Shown here piece by piece: positions 1-11,325 of a stretch of 64,000 nucleotides of DNA. The notes beneath the pieces were generated by a model. The model saw nothing but the letters and a program-made list of their open reading frames with translations, was not told where the DNA came from and did not search any database. A program made the position numbers and the translations under genes. Within the stretch, counting starts at the first letter, position 1, and each line of letters begins with the position of its first letter. Source of the DNA: Branchiostoma belcheri (Eukaryota > Chordata > Leptocardii > Amphioxiformes > Branchiostomatidae); NCBI RefSeq assembly GCF_001625305.1, contig NW_017803713.1:1543742-1607741 (forward strand). Reading direction: 5' to 3'.

Positions 1-509
1 CTCGCCCATCAATTATTGAGGGTAATTTCACAGCTGATTGGTCATCTGTTGATTGTCCTGAGAATGACAGGCAGGCTTTCATCAAATCTACAACTACCCA
101 TGTGGATATTGAGGCCTTTCTGCCTCTGATGGCAGTATGCCAGTACAGGGCTGAAGTCTATCTGCTAAATCTTAGACATTTAATCCTGTAGCATCATGTT
201 GCCATAGCAACCTCCCCCCAGTGCACACCATGACACTCACCATGACACATTTATAGACATAAGGGTCCTGTCAATTTACTAGTCCTGTTGAAAATGAGGT
301 TATACGCAGGGTGACCTTGTATTTTTTTTTGTTTAGAGTGGCTAGTAGGTGGGGCAGGCTAGTCTCCATAGTGTGAGGCTAATGCTGATGAGGGAAATGG
401 TGCGTGCGTGTGGGAGAGAGGATGCTGACAAAATGGTGGCCACGCGGCGAGAGTATTATAATTGTAACAAATCGAAATTAACCGAGAGAATAAACGACCT
501 ATGACTTAC
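1..509 (-). other. Usherin intron 1 (5' part)
   Basis: This is intronic sequence following the donor at 509-504. I see no further exon or repeat in it; a T-run lies at about 322-330. Confidence 0.7.
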
Positions 510-991
510 CCTGGTCTATTGCTGTCCTGTAATTTCAGCCAGACACTAAGTGTAAAGTCGCCGTTCGCTCCAAGCCTGGGTGGGGAGGGGGGCGAGGCGA
601 AGCAAGGCGGGCTGTCCCTGACTATGTAGGCGGGGGATCCGGGCTGCGCTCCCGGGCGCACATCGCTGGTGTCCTGGGTGATGCACGCTCCCGGGGCGGT
701 CAGCAGGTCCGTAGGGGCTGGAGTAGCTGTTCTCCTAGGACACTCCTGCATACAGCCGTCCTGAACGGGACAACGCTGCAACGCCTCCATGCCCAGTGGT
801 CTACAGTGCGAGGAACGTCCCGCAAGCCCACAAGTCGCCCGCGAAGGGTCCGATGAGATGGGCTTGTTCTTCCCCACATTTTCCAGCCTCGGGAAGAACC
901 CCTGTGAATAGCAGCTCCAGACATGTAACGTTAGCAAAACAAGAACAGGGGCTATCATAGTCCCCCGGGGAAGCCTGATAGTCCTCCCCAT
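510..991 (-). CDS. USH2A: Usherin first coding exon (partial gene)
   Basis: Usherin is a large basement-membrane and stereocilia/photoreceptor-link protein. This exon encodes the N-terminus: a hydrophobic signal peptide (IAPVLVLLTLHVW), then a mature start GFFPRLENVGKNKPIS that matches the conserved start of vertebrate usherin (FPRLENVG). Cysteine-rich sequence follows, ending in FTLSVWLK, the beginning of the LamG-like jellyroll domain, in the same order as in vertebrate usherin. The start at 991 is preferred over the Met at residue 12 because it sits in a strong context (GACACCATGG). The exon ends at 510 on a good donor (AGG, then GTAAGT at 509-504), leaving the reading frame in phase 2, so open reading past it is intronic. 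All later exons lie outside the window to the left. Domain order and the donor are seen directly; the function is known from the family. Confidence 0.88.
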
Positions 992-2960
992 GGTGTCGGG
1001 TAGTGGACCGTTATGTTTTGACGAGAGAGCACGCCATCTTGATTAGGATGAGATGCAGGGACCGCTAAGCAGACACCTGTTCCGCCACGGCTTGGCGGAA
1101 AAAAGGATTATCCACGCACACCTGGATTTCCCTCCTTCAACTCTCACGCCGACTTTCCTAATCCCGCCTTCCCTCGAAAACTCGCCACGAAGTCCTTCTC
1201 ATGGATAAGTACAAACGAAAACAAACTATCGCCAGGACTGTATCCGTATAGGTACTCGTAAAATCCTCCTGGTCCTCACAAACTTTCTCCCCGTATTCGC
1301 ACCTGTCCGGTCGGAGCTGACAGCTCTGGAAGTTCCCCCAAAGTTAATCGTTGATGTGACTATTTCTAAAACAACACTGAAGTGGACAATCTATCAGCAG
1401 ATATCCAAGAATCTGGCAGCGTTAGTAAGTTTAAACCGTGCTTCTCGGGTTCCTGTGTACCTTTGTGTAATATTTGAGTAGCGCTATTCAAATGCAAATA
1501 AATCCATTCACGAAGCCTCGTTCCGGAGCGGGACCCTGTACCGCTATCGCTCTTCTGTTGAATGGAAGCCCTCCCTTGTAGCGGATAAGTATAACGCTAT
1601 AATAAAGCAGTGACACTCCGTTTCAATTCTCCGTAACTGTTACCATTTCAGAGACACAGTATACATAATGGATGTCCCTCACATGTTACACCATCACCAT
1701 ATGTCATCCCTTGCGCTTTGTGAAGGCCGATGAAATCAATTAAGCGAACATGCACAGCTTGTATACATGTTCAATTTTCTCAATGTTTGTGGTCAAATGG
1801 CAACAGCAGACACCAAGATATACTGATATAGATAGCTTCTTGACACAATAGTATCACTTTGTCTAAATTTCTTAGCTACTGGATCTAGATCTATCGGTAG
1901 TACACCTAAGCGCTTCGCCAAGTTGCGTTTTTAAATTATATCATAATGTTTCCGTTGTTGTGTCCCAAGTAACGGTGGCGTTATGTATCGCTTCTTTTTT
2001 TCCTGCACCTTGGGTCTTTTACGAAACATCGTCGAGAAATTGCATTTATTTGACGCTGCACGCCTTCACACCGGGCATGTGAGGTATTGAGTTTTTCCAA
2101 GGGAGGATGCTCTTTTAACGGAACAGCAGACTGTGTGACTCAATGGCTTAACAGGTGGTGGCCCTCGCCGTCGTTACGCGGGGATACGCCCTGCTACACC
2201 CAAATTGTCAGGTCATCCTTACACCCGTATTCATCCGGAAAATCGTCCTAAAAGATGGACTGTTACTACTGTCGAAAGCGTGCGAATGTCGCGTGTTTTC
2301 CTCAGCCACACTGGGAGCCAGCTAGCCCTTTGTTTGGGGCGGATCCGCCGGGTACAGATCAAAGTTCACTGCGGTCACGCATTCCTTCTTTCTTAGTGAA
2401 GCGGACCTTCACTAAACAAGCGGTATGTTTTGCTACTGTTAAAACCGCTTTCTCCGCGAGGAGCGCGAACGAGTACTGATGACTCAAGCGCAGATACTGA
2501 GTCACAGGATCTAAACTTTCCAGGTCTTCCTTTTTGCTGTAAGGACATAAATTGCCGCCTAACACTAATAGTCCGCAATAAATGTTGCGACTGTTATATG
2601 TCTTACGCCATTGTTTTGTTGGTTTTCCACAAACAGGTGACTTGTGCACGTGAAAAGCACAAGTGGCCCCTTCGCTGGAATAGACGTAGTGAATGTGCAG
2701 GTCATGCACAGATAATTGTGATTTCAGCACAGACTTCCAGTGTGTCGTATCGTATTAGTAATTTGAAGGGAAGTTGACGTTAGTAATGTTATAGACTCTA
2801 TTGGATATAAGAAAATAGGATTTATCATCCATAGAATACTTACCACTTAACTATCAAGACGCTGTTAAAGAATTATTCAATGTCAAATAGTCATGAAAAT
2901 GTAATGATACGTCTAAAAGCGCCTAAATGTGAAAAAGCATGAATATCAGAAGAAAGTTTC
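992..2960. promoter_or_regulatory. Usherin 5' flank / intergenic region
   Basis: This contains the presumed 5' UTR and promoter of usherin. A short upstream ORF (ATG on the minus strand at about 1034, encoding about 8 residues, MACSLVKT) precedes the usherin start. I see no TATA box that I trust. Overlapping ORFs on both strands at 2205-2777 have no recognisable domain and no splice support, so I do not call a gene there. Confidence 0.4.
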
Positions 2961-2967
2961 TTAGAAG

Positions 2968-3204
2968 ATGCTTCAAGGTATTGATATAGACGATTACAGC
3001 GACATCTGCCGTTCAAGAAAAGAATTGCAGAGACAACTTTACAAAATGATTGCCGCAAACACCCAGCGCCATCCCGCGGTTGCTGCCATTACTGGATTTA
3101 ATAAAGTGAGCCAAAAATTCCAAGAATTAACGCTAATTAAATTATCTGCATACTTGATACCTTCTCCTGTCAGGATCAGGTACAAAGAAAAAAAACCGAA
3201 ATAG
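2968..3204 (+). CDS. Unrecognised 78-aa ORF
   Basis: This is a plus-strand open frame in the gap between the usherin promoter and the sialyltransferase 3' end. The product is hydrophilic, with a helix-prone middle (RSRKELQRQLYKMIAANTQ) and a Lys-rich tail. I recognise no family, see no splice signals that extend it convincingly, and there is no strong Kozak context. It may well be chance. It is listed only because it is the longest unexplained plus-strand ORF in this interval. Confidence 0.12.
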   Translation: MLQGIDIDDYSDICRSRKELQRQLYKMIAANTQRHPAVAAITGFNKVSQKFQELTLIKLSAYLIPSPVRIRYKEKKPK

Positions 3205-3302
3205 ATATGAATATTGATTGACCAGAAAGAAAGTTGCAAACGTACCTGAACCTCATGTTGAGAGATGTACAATGACAACAATAAATAGCAATAGATAACC
3301 GT

Positions 3303-3493
3303 GGTCAGTCTAAAGGTATGTTGGTACAGTGTACTTTTATTACCATATGGTCAGTCTAAAGGTATGTTGTTACAGTGTAATTTTATTACCATATGGTCAG
3401 TCTAGCTAAAGGTATGTTGTTACAGTGTAATTTTATTACCATATGGTCAGTCTAAAGGTATGTTGTTACAGTGTAATTTTATTATCATCATAT
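3303..3493. repeat. 46-bp tandem repeat, four copies
   Basis: There are four head-to-tail copies of a unit starting GGTCAGTCTAAAGGTATGTT and ending TTTTATTACCATAT. The copies are about 46, 46, 50 (a 4-bp GCTA insertion) and 49 bp. On the minus strand every copy carries AATAAA (first at 3341-3336), so the array lies about 170-360 nt past the sialyltransferase stop and supplies four spaced candidate poly(A) signals. Confidence 0.9.
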
Positions 3494-3662
3494 GTAACGT
3501 CGGTAGTGCATAGCTTCGACATACAGGAATTGATTCTTAGGCTTACAATATGTCACCAGTACGTCTAATTTGTGTCATTGATCAAGCATCGGGAAATTAT
3601 TAAACAAAACATTGAAAACAACAAAGCGCTGTAAATTAGATATACGATTAACGCATAAACAC

Positions 3663-3889
3663 TTAATTTCCACACTTGTCGATGTGAACTTTCATTATCC
3701 CCTGTCTATGCATTTCTACCATTTTGATAAACTCCGAGGGCATCTCGTGTGCGTAAGGCGCTACAAAGATGGCCGCATAGAAGTAGTGGTAGCGGATCTT
3801 CTGTCCCCAGCCGCCGAACGGGAAGGGCCAGAACCCGTACACGTCCACGTGATCGCACATGGTTAGGGCCGTGGTGACTAGGTACAGGC
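3663..3889 (-). CDS. ST8SIA: ST8Sia coding exon 7 (S and VS motifs, stop)
   Basis: Acceptor CCTCTGCAG. It encodes [20 protein letters not shown] (S-motif), then HYFY, HEMPSE and a terminal DKCGN before TAA at 3665-3663. Confidence 0.92.
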
Positions 3890-6383
3890 CTGCAGAGGTA
3901 AGGGTATCACGTGAACTTGACGCACTATGACGACATGAATTGACACACATTCTTCTCACAGCATGACTACCATAAGCAGACCGCCATGACACATAGAAAA
4001 CTGCAGTCTGGCCCCCACAAACTCGGTAAGTGTCTGAAAACCGTCGGAAATTTGTGAAAAATGATATTAGATCAGCAACTGCATTGAAGCCAACGTGCCC
4101 TCTTGTCGGCTAATTCCCTTGACAAATCATTAATCCTAATCTGCATGGAGACTGATGTGGTACCTGTTGTTGCCTTTCGTGGAATCCCGTGCTCCATCCA
4201 GTACTGCGTGACGGCCAGGAAGTGCTGTGGGTTCTCGTACAGGACGGCCAAACTGTCTCCTCTCCTTCTCTGTAACTCTTTATATCCTGCTGTGCTGTAG
4301 TCTGATGGAGAGAAAAGCAGCCATAAAGCACATAAGCCTCAACACGTTTGCAACAGACATCAACAACGCACATAGAAACATGTATGCACATGATTGTGCC
4401 TGGAAAAGACAAGTATTTCATACCCGTCAAAAATTCAGACTTGTTGAATGAAGGAATTGATAAGTGTTATGACAAGCGTCATGTGCACATGTCTGTTGCT
4501 CACTTGACGGTCTCTTGATGCAGAGGAAGCCGCTGTACTGCATGGTGTCCCTAACGAACCGCTCCAAGTCCTCCTCACTCTCGTCCATGTGACGATATCT
4601 GCAACACATATGTTGCTACAAGTAACTGCGTTTTCACTTGATTTAGTGCTGGCGGGGTTTGTGCAATACATGATACACAAAACCCGATATAAAATATCAA
4701 CTCTTCGTGGTGTTACAGTGTTACATCGTACGTCTTTCAAAAATTGCAGGCCATTTCCATGTTGCATTGTTCACTTCAATTTTCTATGCACATGGAAAGA
4801 GATAACGAGTGTGTGAGGCAGCTAACACTGTCAGGAATTCCTTTCCATAAGCTTTACACGGATCAATTTTGAAAGGTAATTTAAGTAACGAGGAAAACTC
4901 ACTTTTTGAGCATGGACATGGGCGCAGTGGTGAAGTTTGTCTTGACTCCGACCCACGGAGTGTACTTGTCTACTGTCAACGGTGGAAGGTTGCATCTGGA
5001 ACATTAGAACGACACGTGTAACGTTAGAACGACAAAAAGTTTGTCTCTATCCGTCCATTTGTTAAAGAACCTACGTGTCTTCATATCAGTTTGGTACAAA
5101 GGGTTAAAATTTCTAGACATAACTAGTTACTAGCAAAGACATTACCCGCATGAAGCCGTTTCAACGAACGTCATCATATACATGTTGCAATATCGTAGTA
5201 CAGGCATTTCTACAATACTGCACATTGCTTACCAGATACTTATGCTATTTGTATCAAGAGAAAAACATACCAACTCCACCTCGTTCGAAAATCAAAAGGC
5301 ATGTGGCCAAATCATTAGATACTTTAACTAAACGTTCAAAAAACCTGTTTCTCCGCCTGACCTGAAGACGAAGTCTGCGGAGTCGATCTCCGACGAACAC
5401 TTGCTGTCCCGCAGTATCCCGCCGTTCCCGACCACAGCACAGCGCCCGTACCGCTTCTCCGAGAACGGCGACTTCTGCACACAGAATCGTCAACATTTCA
5501 TCTTATCATTCAATATGACGTTCTGAGTACGCAAATGAATGGTGGACAAAGCGCACTTTGTCAATATTAAAATCGACATAGAAAGTAAAACTTGTACGCG
5601 TACACCAGTAAATGCGATGTCATAGCACAACATTTGTAGAGTGTGACAACCAGACAATTTCAAGAGTCTGATGCCATCATGACGTAAGTAAGACTAAACG
5701 GTTCACCTTAGGAAAGGTTCTGTGGTACTCGGGACTGATGTATTCGGTGAGGTTAGGGAAGGCACTGGGGATGTACTGGTCTGGCTTAGTGTTCTCTTGT
5801 GTCAGGACGGCCATGCGCCGTGCGGAGCAGCACCTCTCCAGATCGGCTCTGTAACACACAGAGACGCATTACAAATGTACATGATAGACTTTAGTGTTAA
5901 CACACATATGCCACGGTTAACACAATGTGCACATGTGCTTTTTGCGATGACGTCTCTCATTTCCGGTGTATTCTATCTAAATTAAGGGATGAAAAGACGA
6001 ATGACGTACTGTATTCTCCTCAGGTTGGCTGGCTGCGGCTGCCATGGGGACGAAAACGCCTCCTGAAGTTCCGTCAGGTTGACAGTAAAGTTCACACTGA
6101 GTATCGGTGACGTCACAGGGAGCGTTCCCCACTTCCCCGTGGTCCTGTTCTTGTAGATGTAGACAGCGCTGCCGTTAACGAGGAGATTGTCGTCCAGATG
6201 GAGGCCGGCATCACGTGGCCGTCTTCCCTTATGTTCTATTCTAACAGCAGCTTTAGGTAAATAATCATACTCTGCGGAGGAAAGGGCACTGGAAAAGTTT
6301 CTGCCGATCCAAATCACCAGTATTGCCGCCAATGCAAGAAGCAGGGACGTCGCACATCGCCGCTTGGTTAGTCGTAACGCCAT
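3663..6383 (-). CDS. ST8SIA: Alpha-2,8-sialyltransferase-like protein (whole gene)
   Basis: This is a Golgi type II glycosyltransferase of the CAZy GT29 family, expected to transfer sialic acid from CMP-Neu5Ac onto a sialylated glycan. Coding exons are 6383-6010, 5848-5707, 5474-5362, 4995-4903, 4598-4504, 4301-4164 and 3889-3663; they join in frame to 393 aa, a normal ST8Sia length. Seen: a short basic cytoplasmic tail, a signal-anchor helix at about residues 12-27, then a stem with N-glycosylation sites. The L-motif starts at [19 protein letters not shown] (about 183) and ends DFVFRCNLPP. The S-motif is [20 protein letters not shown] (318-337), with its conserved Cys at 330. The VS motif is HEMPSE (366-371), with a C-terminal Cys at 391. 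Motif III reads HYFY (353-356); its last position is unusual. I cannot assign the ST8Sia paralogue. Confidence 0.92.
4164..4301 (-). CDS. ST8SIA: ST8Sia coding exon 6
   Basis: The acceptor ATCAG before 4301 is the one that keeps frame (giving [11 protein letters not shown]); nearby AGs do not. It encodes [20 protein letters not shown], typical of the ST8Sia region before the S-motif. Donor GTACCA, phase 1. Confidence 0.87.
4504..4598 (-). CDS. ST8SIA: ST8Sia coding exon 5
   Basis: Acceptor TGTTGCAG; donor GTGAGC with one base left over (phase 1). It encodes [20 protein letters not shown] and then [10 protein letters not shown], the linker between the L- and S-motifs. Confidence 0.85.
4903..4995 (-). 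CDS. ST8SIA: ST8Sia coding exon 4
   Basis: It completes the L-motif across the splice (FVFR, then [20 protein letters not shown]). Acceptor GTTCCAG, donor GTGAGT, phase 2 on both sides. It contains an N-glycosylation sequon, NFT. Confidence 0.9.
5362..5474 (-). CDS. ST8SIA: ST8Sia coding exon 3 (L-motif)
   Basis: It begins after GTGTGCAG and ends at GTCAGG (phase 2). It carries the start of the sialyl L-motif (CAVVGNGG, then EIDSADFVF), which binds the CMP-sialic acid donor. Confidence 0.92.
5707..5848 (-). CDS. ST8SIA: ST8Sia coding exon 2
   Basis: Acceptor TGTGTTACAG precedes 5848; donor GTGAAC follows 5707 (phase 0). It encodes [20 protein letters not shown], the stem/catalytic-start segment with the conserved paired Cys and TQENT stretch of ST8Sia enzymes. 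Confidence 0.88.
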
Positions 6384-6405
6384 AGGAGAGGGAGAGGAAC
6401 CCAGC
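6010..6405 (-). CDS. ST8SIA: ST8Sia coding exon 1
   Basis: Acceptor TTTATTTTTAAG precedes 6405, so a noncoding exon lies upstream. The start is ATG at 6383 ([10 protein letters not shown]); the in-frame Met at 6440 would be intronic. It encodes the cytoplasmic tail, the membrane anchor and the stem. The donor GTACGT at 6009-6004 leaves phase 2. Confidence 0.88.
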
Positions 6406-6880
6406 CTTAAAAATAAAGAACAAAATGAACACTGAGACATTCAAGTAAATAACTTACAGCAAAGAATAGGCCTGAAATCAGTTCCAAATCATAATACTTA
6501 ATACAATTATTTTGTCGCCACTAAAACAAGATATAACACAAAAGCAAATATAGCTACTAACGTTATAGCTGATGCAAAACGGACAAAGCAAGACTGTCCA
6601 TGAAGTTGCAGACCATTGTAACTAGTGATAGAGATATGTTAAGAATTCAATCATTCTTGGAGCGTTTGATTTGATATCTGTCAAAGGTGTGTGGACCTTT
6701 AGTATTGTAAGATTGGTTTTGTCTTATTGACTTTGTCCCTTACTGTATATTCGCGCCTATTAGTCACGCGAGTTCAGTCGAATGCAATGCAATAATAACG
6801 GTAGAAAATATGAGTAGTCATGGTTACCCAGGTTGTGTCCCCGATCCAAATATCACTGATCATAAACACTGCTGCTGCAG

Positions 6881-6996
6881 TCCTGACTTTCGAACTCAGA
6901 GGCACATGTTGGACAACAGAATACACCAATATAGACCCTCTTACTGCCACACTTCTTTTGCAATACAACGTTATATCTACAGGGAGTAAAACGGAA
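6881..6996 (+). pseudogene. Lipocalin-like exon (apolipoprotein D type)
   Basis: After an acceptor CTGCTGCTGCAG, the frame reads LTFELRGTCWTTEYTNIDP, then NVISTGSKTE, before GTAAAA. The GTC-x3-xYT block and the following asparagine strand resemble strand B/C of ApoD-like lipocalins (FE-KGTC-NYS). The expected preceding exon with the G-x-W lipocalin signature was not found. It lies opposite the presumed 5' intron of the sialyltransferase gene. It may be a decayed copy or an incompletely seen gene. Confidence 0.4.
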
Positions 6997-7137
6997 GTAA
7001 AATATCTAGCTCTGACCTGCTTTCACGGTACATAGAGGCCTCCAGGTTCACATTATCCAAACATTGGTCGGAGGAGACATGTCATGGACCGTGTTGGGAA
7101 GGTGTACTCGTAGGCTAATATCATTTAGTGATCACCC

Positions 7138-7209
7138 GAAGACACCAGCCCTCCTGAGTCGGACTTCTCCAACATCAGAATCCTGGCCACTGACTATGTG
7201 GACATACAA
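7138..7209 (+). pseudogene. Second lipocalin-like segment
   Basis: The frame reads EDTSPPESDFSNIRILATDY and then VDIQ. This matches the ApoD strand that reads YWILATDYENYALVY, but the downstream YAxxYSC part is missing. An in-frame TGA lies just upstream (7132-7134), directly after the only nearby acceptor (TTTAG), so normal splicing into this frame is not supported. That favours a fragment or pseudogene. Confidence 0.35.
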
Positions 7210-7440
7210 TGTAAATCAGTTATTTCAGGCCGACGTCTCCACGAATTATGTAAGATAAGGTTTTAGGTTCATTTTGTGCATACTCCTCAACACATTACAT
7301 GTACATTCACATGCCCCCAAACTCTATAACAACACTGCAATTGCAGGTACGATACAAACTAATCACATACGGTAACCCGTGTTTTGGTGACGTGGTGGGT
7401 GTCACCGGCTCCGTGCAGCTATCTTAAATTTCCACTCACC

Positions 7441-7629
7441 TTAATCAATGGCCCCATAGAAAGTTATAATACTCACTGCAATCACGGTGTTGTGTCTAAT
7501 CAATGAGGTTAACCTTGGTCTAATGAACGATTGACGCTGACGAGCGAAAATGAAAAAGTTCCGTCCAAAAAATGTACGGGTCACATCAAAACAGAAGTCT
7601 GGGGTCAGCCCTTCTTTGCTAGGACACAC
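7441..7629 (-). other. Possible noncoding first exon of ST8Sia
   Basis: A consensus donor (AAG, then GTGAGT on the minus strand, at about 7442-7434) lies about 1 kb upstream of the acceptor at 6406. Because coding exon 1 begins with a spliced 5' UTR, an upstream leader exon must exist; this is the best-looking donor. The exon's start is unknown and no transcript evidence is available. Confidence 0.3.
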
Positions 7630-7639
7630 CCGTCCGACC

Positions 7640-10600
7640 AGTTAGAGCGGCTCTGTTGGGGAGCGTCTCAGATGTTCGTTTTGTTCATTACTCATGCATT
7701 TCGTTCATTGTTCATGCAAGGCATATCGTAAAGGGAAAGAGGCATCAAACGAACAATAATATTTTCCGACACCGCAGTGTCTAGAATTTGTATTTCCCCT
7801 ATATATACTAGCATTTTCTGGTCTGCTGCAATCGTGTCGGACCCTGAGTTTTGTGCTGTTTCATAGATACCTTTTATGGAGGAGATTGATGATATTCTGG
7901 GCATGATGACGTCCCAAATTTCCTCAGCAATGGAGGTGCACCTTGATGCGGTGCTGGGGGCGTTTGCTAAGGTGTTTCAAGTATTAAAAAAGATAACATG
8001 GTAGACAATGCTGGGCGTTGTAGTCTTTTATTCTCCATAATTATTCATCTTACTAGTGTTGTCATCTTGGGGTGCAAAGACAGCTATAACATCAATACAC
8101 GACTTTTTTCCTTTAAAATCTGAAATCAAAGCACATGACAGACACGGCTGTACAAGAAGAATGAACCGAAGGCTGGGACTACCACAATCACTCTCACAGG
8201 CATCCATGCATTATCTGGATGAGTAAGAATATGATCATACAATTTTGTATCTAAAATATTCACAATTCTATTAATTTCATTGCTTCTTTCTTAGACCTAA
8301 ATGTTACGAATGTGAAAATCAGTTTTTCTTCCTCTTGTTGATGTCTACTGTCGTCTTATCAAATCTTCAATTATAGTTTTTCTTTCAATGAAACCTAATT
8401 CTACATTTCATGTCACTACGTTAATTTAACATAAAAGACTTTTAGTGCTGTACATGTAGTTTTCGCAACCCTTAAAATGGTCTAACTCCAATCCACTCTG
8501 TACGTTAGCAGCATGTCCCTTGTGTGGCCAGCTCAACACATCATACCAAAATCTAGATCTTATATATCAAACTTTAGAAGTGCCATTACACAGACACTTG
8601 GACTATTATAGGATGCACAAATTAAGACATCAACCACTTGTGCACATGTCATGTGAAAGGGATGTGCAGGTTTACTTCTACATGTATAAGGGGAAAGACT
8701 GGTCATGACATTCTACTGGAGACATACGAAACCATTTTTAGACAGGTTCAAATGCCTAGCAGATATAATGTATACATATCCACAATTACAACACAGTCTT
8801 TTGTAAACAATCTGTCATATATATACCATGGAATCTGGACAGAATATGAAGTGTTGGTGTAGTTCTTCATGTTCCCATGGCTGACAGCAAGGTTTTCTGA
8901 CTAAAATGTGAGAATTTGTACCCTCGAAGTGGTACATTGTATACACTAACATGTATTCACAAGAGGCTTAAGAAGTACTCATTATTTTAACTACCAATAT
9001 TCATTTGTTACTTTTCATTCTTATAATATTTCAACAAATTCTGAGAAGATAGAGAAAATGATGGGTAGTCTTGTTTACTTGGATCCTCAACAACACTTGT
9101 GTTTATTACCAGGACCTTCTAATGAGAGTACAGATTTTGTGAAACAAAAACAAATTTAGTCTCTCTTGCTTGACATCCCATTATCACAACTAATACAGTA
9201 ATATTGCACTTTCTGTGTTGGCATTCTGAAAACGTATCTACAGTTTCAGATAAATGCACAGGCTAAGTTAAATGCCATCTGGTTTACTAAAAAAAACAAC
9301 TAAGGTAATCTACAACACAACCTTATTCAAGCACAGCTCTACCTTTTGACCAGAACACCATGTCGGTGTTCAGTTTTGTGGAGATGGTCTAAATTTTGTC
9401 CACTTCTGTCAACTACTGCTTAGACATGAACCAACTGTCACTACATCTAAACTTCTGAAAAAGCCTATCATGTCTATTATATACTAATTGCACTATATGG
9501 TGGTATTTCTACTCTTCTTCCAAAACATACAGAGATAGGTGAGGCATTCTTAACAGCACCTGTGCTGAAGGAATGATTAGGAGTACTTAGTCTAGTAGTT
9601 TATATATTACATACAGTGTCTGTACATATACAGTTTCTACTTTCTTTCCATACAAATGTGCAACGTCTGTGACTTCTACTTGCACAGAAACCTTAAATAT
9701 TCTGAACAGAACAACCAAACCAAGACATACATGTATGTTCCTAGTAAACTTCTGTCACTTAAGACAAGTAATGTGGACAACCTACAATTGGCACAAGTCA
9801 CAGATTATGGAGAAGACATAACTGTAAACACACATAGTGTGTAAATGTACACATACACATATAGTCAGCATTAGTGTAAACACACACAGCGTGTAAACAC
9901 AAACATAACAACTTACAGTTTAGGGGTGAATGTGAAGCAGAAAAAAACACACATATCACTGTGAATACATTATGACAAATAGAGATGAATACCATTGAAA
10001 ATCAAGGATATCAGTACAAACTATTACACACACATCACAGATGAGAAGTCCATGTAAACACAGTCACACACATATATTGGTCATCAGCATACGCTGGTGC
10101 AGAACATATAATAGGTAAGCCAGCTCACAACAGCAGGCATCATCATAACATGCAGCAACTCCACAACACAACATTGCTACTCTACAACATAACAGTCAGG
10201 AAGTTTTTATATCATGAAATACACACAGGGTACAGAAGGTCTGAAAGTTGGTAACATGACCTAATTAACCTGAAGGTAATATTATATCTCATGATCTACC
10301 AACCTGATGAAACTATCAACAGATGTCTCAACTTTACATCAGTGAAGAGGCAGTACACAGAAGTATGAGTATTCAGTATATGATGACATTGTGTCTCATA
10401 TTTGGGTTTGTAGGTGAAGACCTTGAACAGGTCATAGGTCACAGGTGGTGACCAGGAAAGTTTTCCTAAGAAAGTCTTCTCCCTGACATACAGTACATGT
10501 ACACACAATATCTTTAAACAGACATGCAGATTGAAAGTTCAAACATTGCAGCATTTCAAACGTTTAGTTACTATACAAGTGCAATAGACAAAATGTAATC

Positions 10601-11075
10601 TCGGTATCAATATTTACATCTCTGATGAATGGCAATAAACCAGAAGGACCCTCTCAGCAGCATCTATCAGATTGCCACAGCTGATCTACCTAAGAATTAT
10701 CTGAGATGGCAGACAGCTTGGCGTACAGTTCCAGGTTATAAGATGTGACTATGTGCCCTCAAGCCTGGTGGGCACCAGTCTCCTATCTGTGTTCCAGGCA
10801 GGGCACATGGTACGATACAGGTGGGATTGATGCAGGAGATGTACATGTACAGTATATCCTCCATAAAACTAACTTCACAAGAATTTCATACTGTATTTCT
10901 CCAACTTTGATCTCTCTCTTTCAGTGAGTTTTATCAAACAACATGAGCTCTGATGTGGGCCAGGAGAGTTAGCTTCACTGGAGAGGGGGCAAGTCTTGAC
11001 CAGCACCTATATTGTACTTGTCACATCCAGACACATCCAGTCAGGAATCAACTAGGATATTATGGCAAAAATACT
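7640..11075. other. Intergenic, no gene seen
   Basis: AT-rich sequence between the GRAMD1 3' end and the sialyltransferase 5' end. Only short ORFs without recognisable domains. ACATGTA-type short palindromes are frequent (for example about 8453, 9728, 10495). Confidence 0.5.
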
Positions 11076-11077
11076 AT

Positions 11078-11083
11078 TTTATT
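11078..11083 (-). terminator. Candidate GRAMD1 poly(A) signal
   Basis: AATAAA on the minus strand about 150 nt beyond the GRAMD1 stop codon; it gives a short 3' UTR if used. Confidence 0.45.
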
Positions 11084-11229
11084 CACAACTTGCCAAATCC
11101 GGACAAACTTTTAATGAAGCTGTGGGACTTTCCAGAGTCCCAATGATACAACATTGTGTAAACTATGATGTCAGCTCTGAACACTTGTATTTTAAAAGAT
11201 GGCAGCAAGCTGAAGAGTCTCCCTGTGTG

Positions 11230-11325
11230 TTAGAAGTCATCGCTGTGTGCAGGGGATTCAGCTGTCACAGGATTGTCTACTTTTGTCTTGACGTCATGAG
11301 AGAGTCCTGATAAAGAGGCTCGCAT
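11230..11325 (-). CDS. GRAMD1: GRAMD1 last coding exon 22
   Basis: Acceptor CCTTGTTCCAG. MRASLSGLSHDVKTKVDNPV then TAESPAHSDDF and TAA at 11232-11230. Confidence 0.88.
   Translation of the reverse strand: MRASLSGLSHDVKTKVDNPVTAESPAHSDDF

Noticed and set aside
2205-2777. Overlapping ORFs on both strands (up to 123 aa)
   Set aside because: No domain, no splice signals, and both strands open alike; likely chance in a locally GC-richer stretch.
6010-6440. Longer sialyltransferase start at 6440 (MSQCSFC...)
   Set aside because: A clear acceptor (TTTATTTTTAAG) lies between it and the ATG at 6383, so the upstream part is intron.
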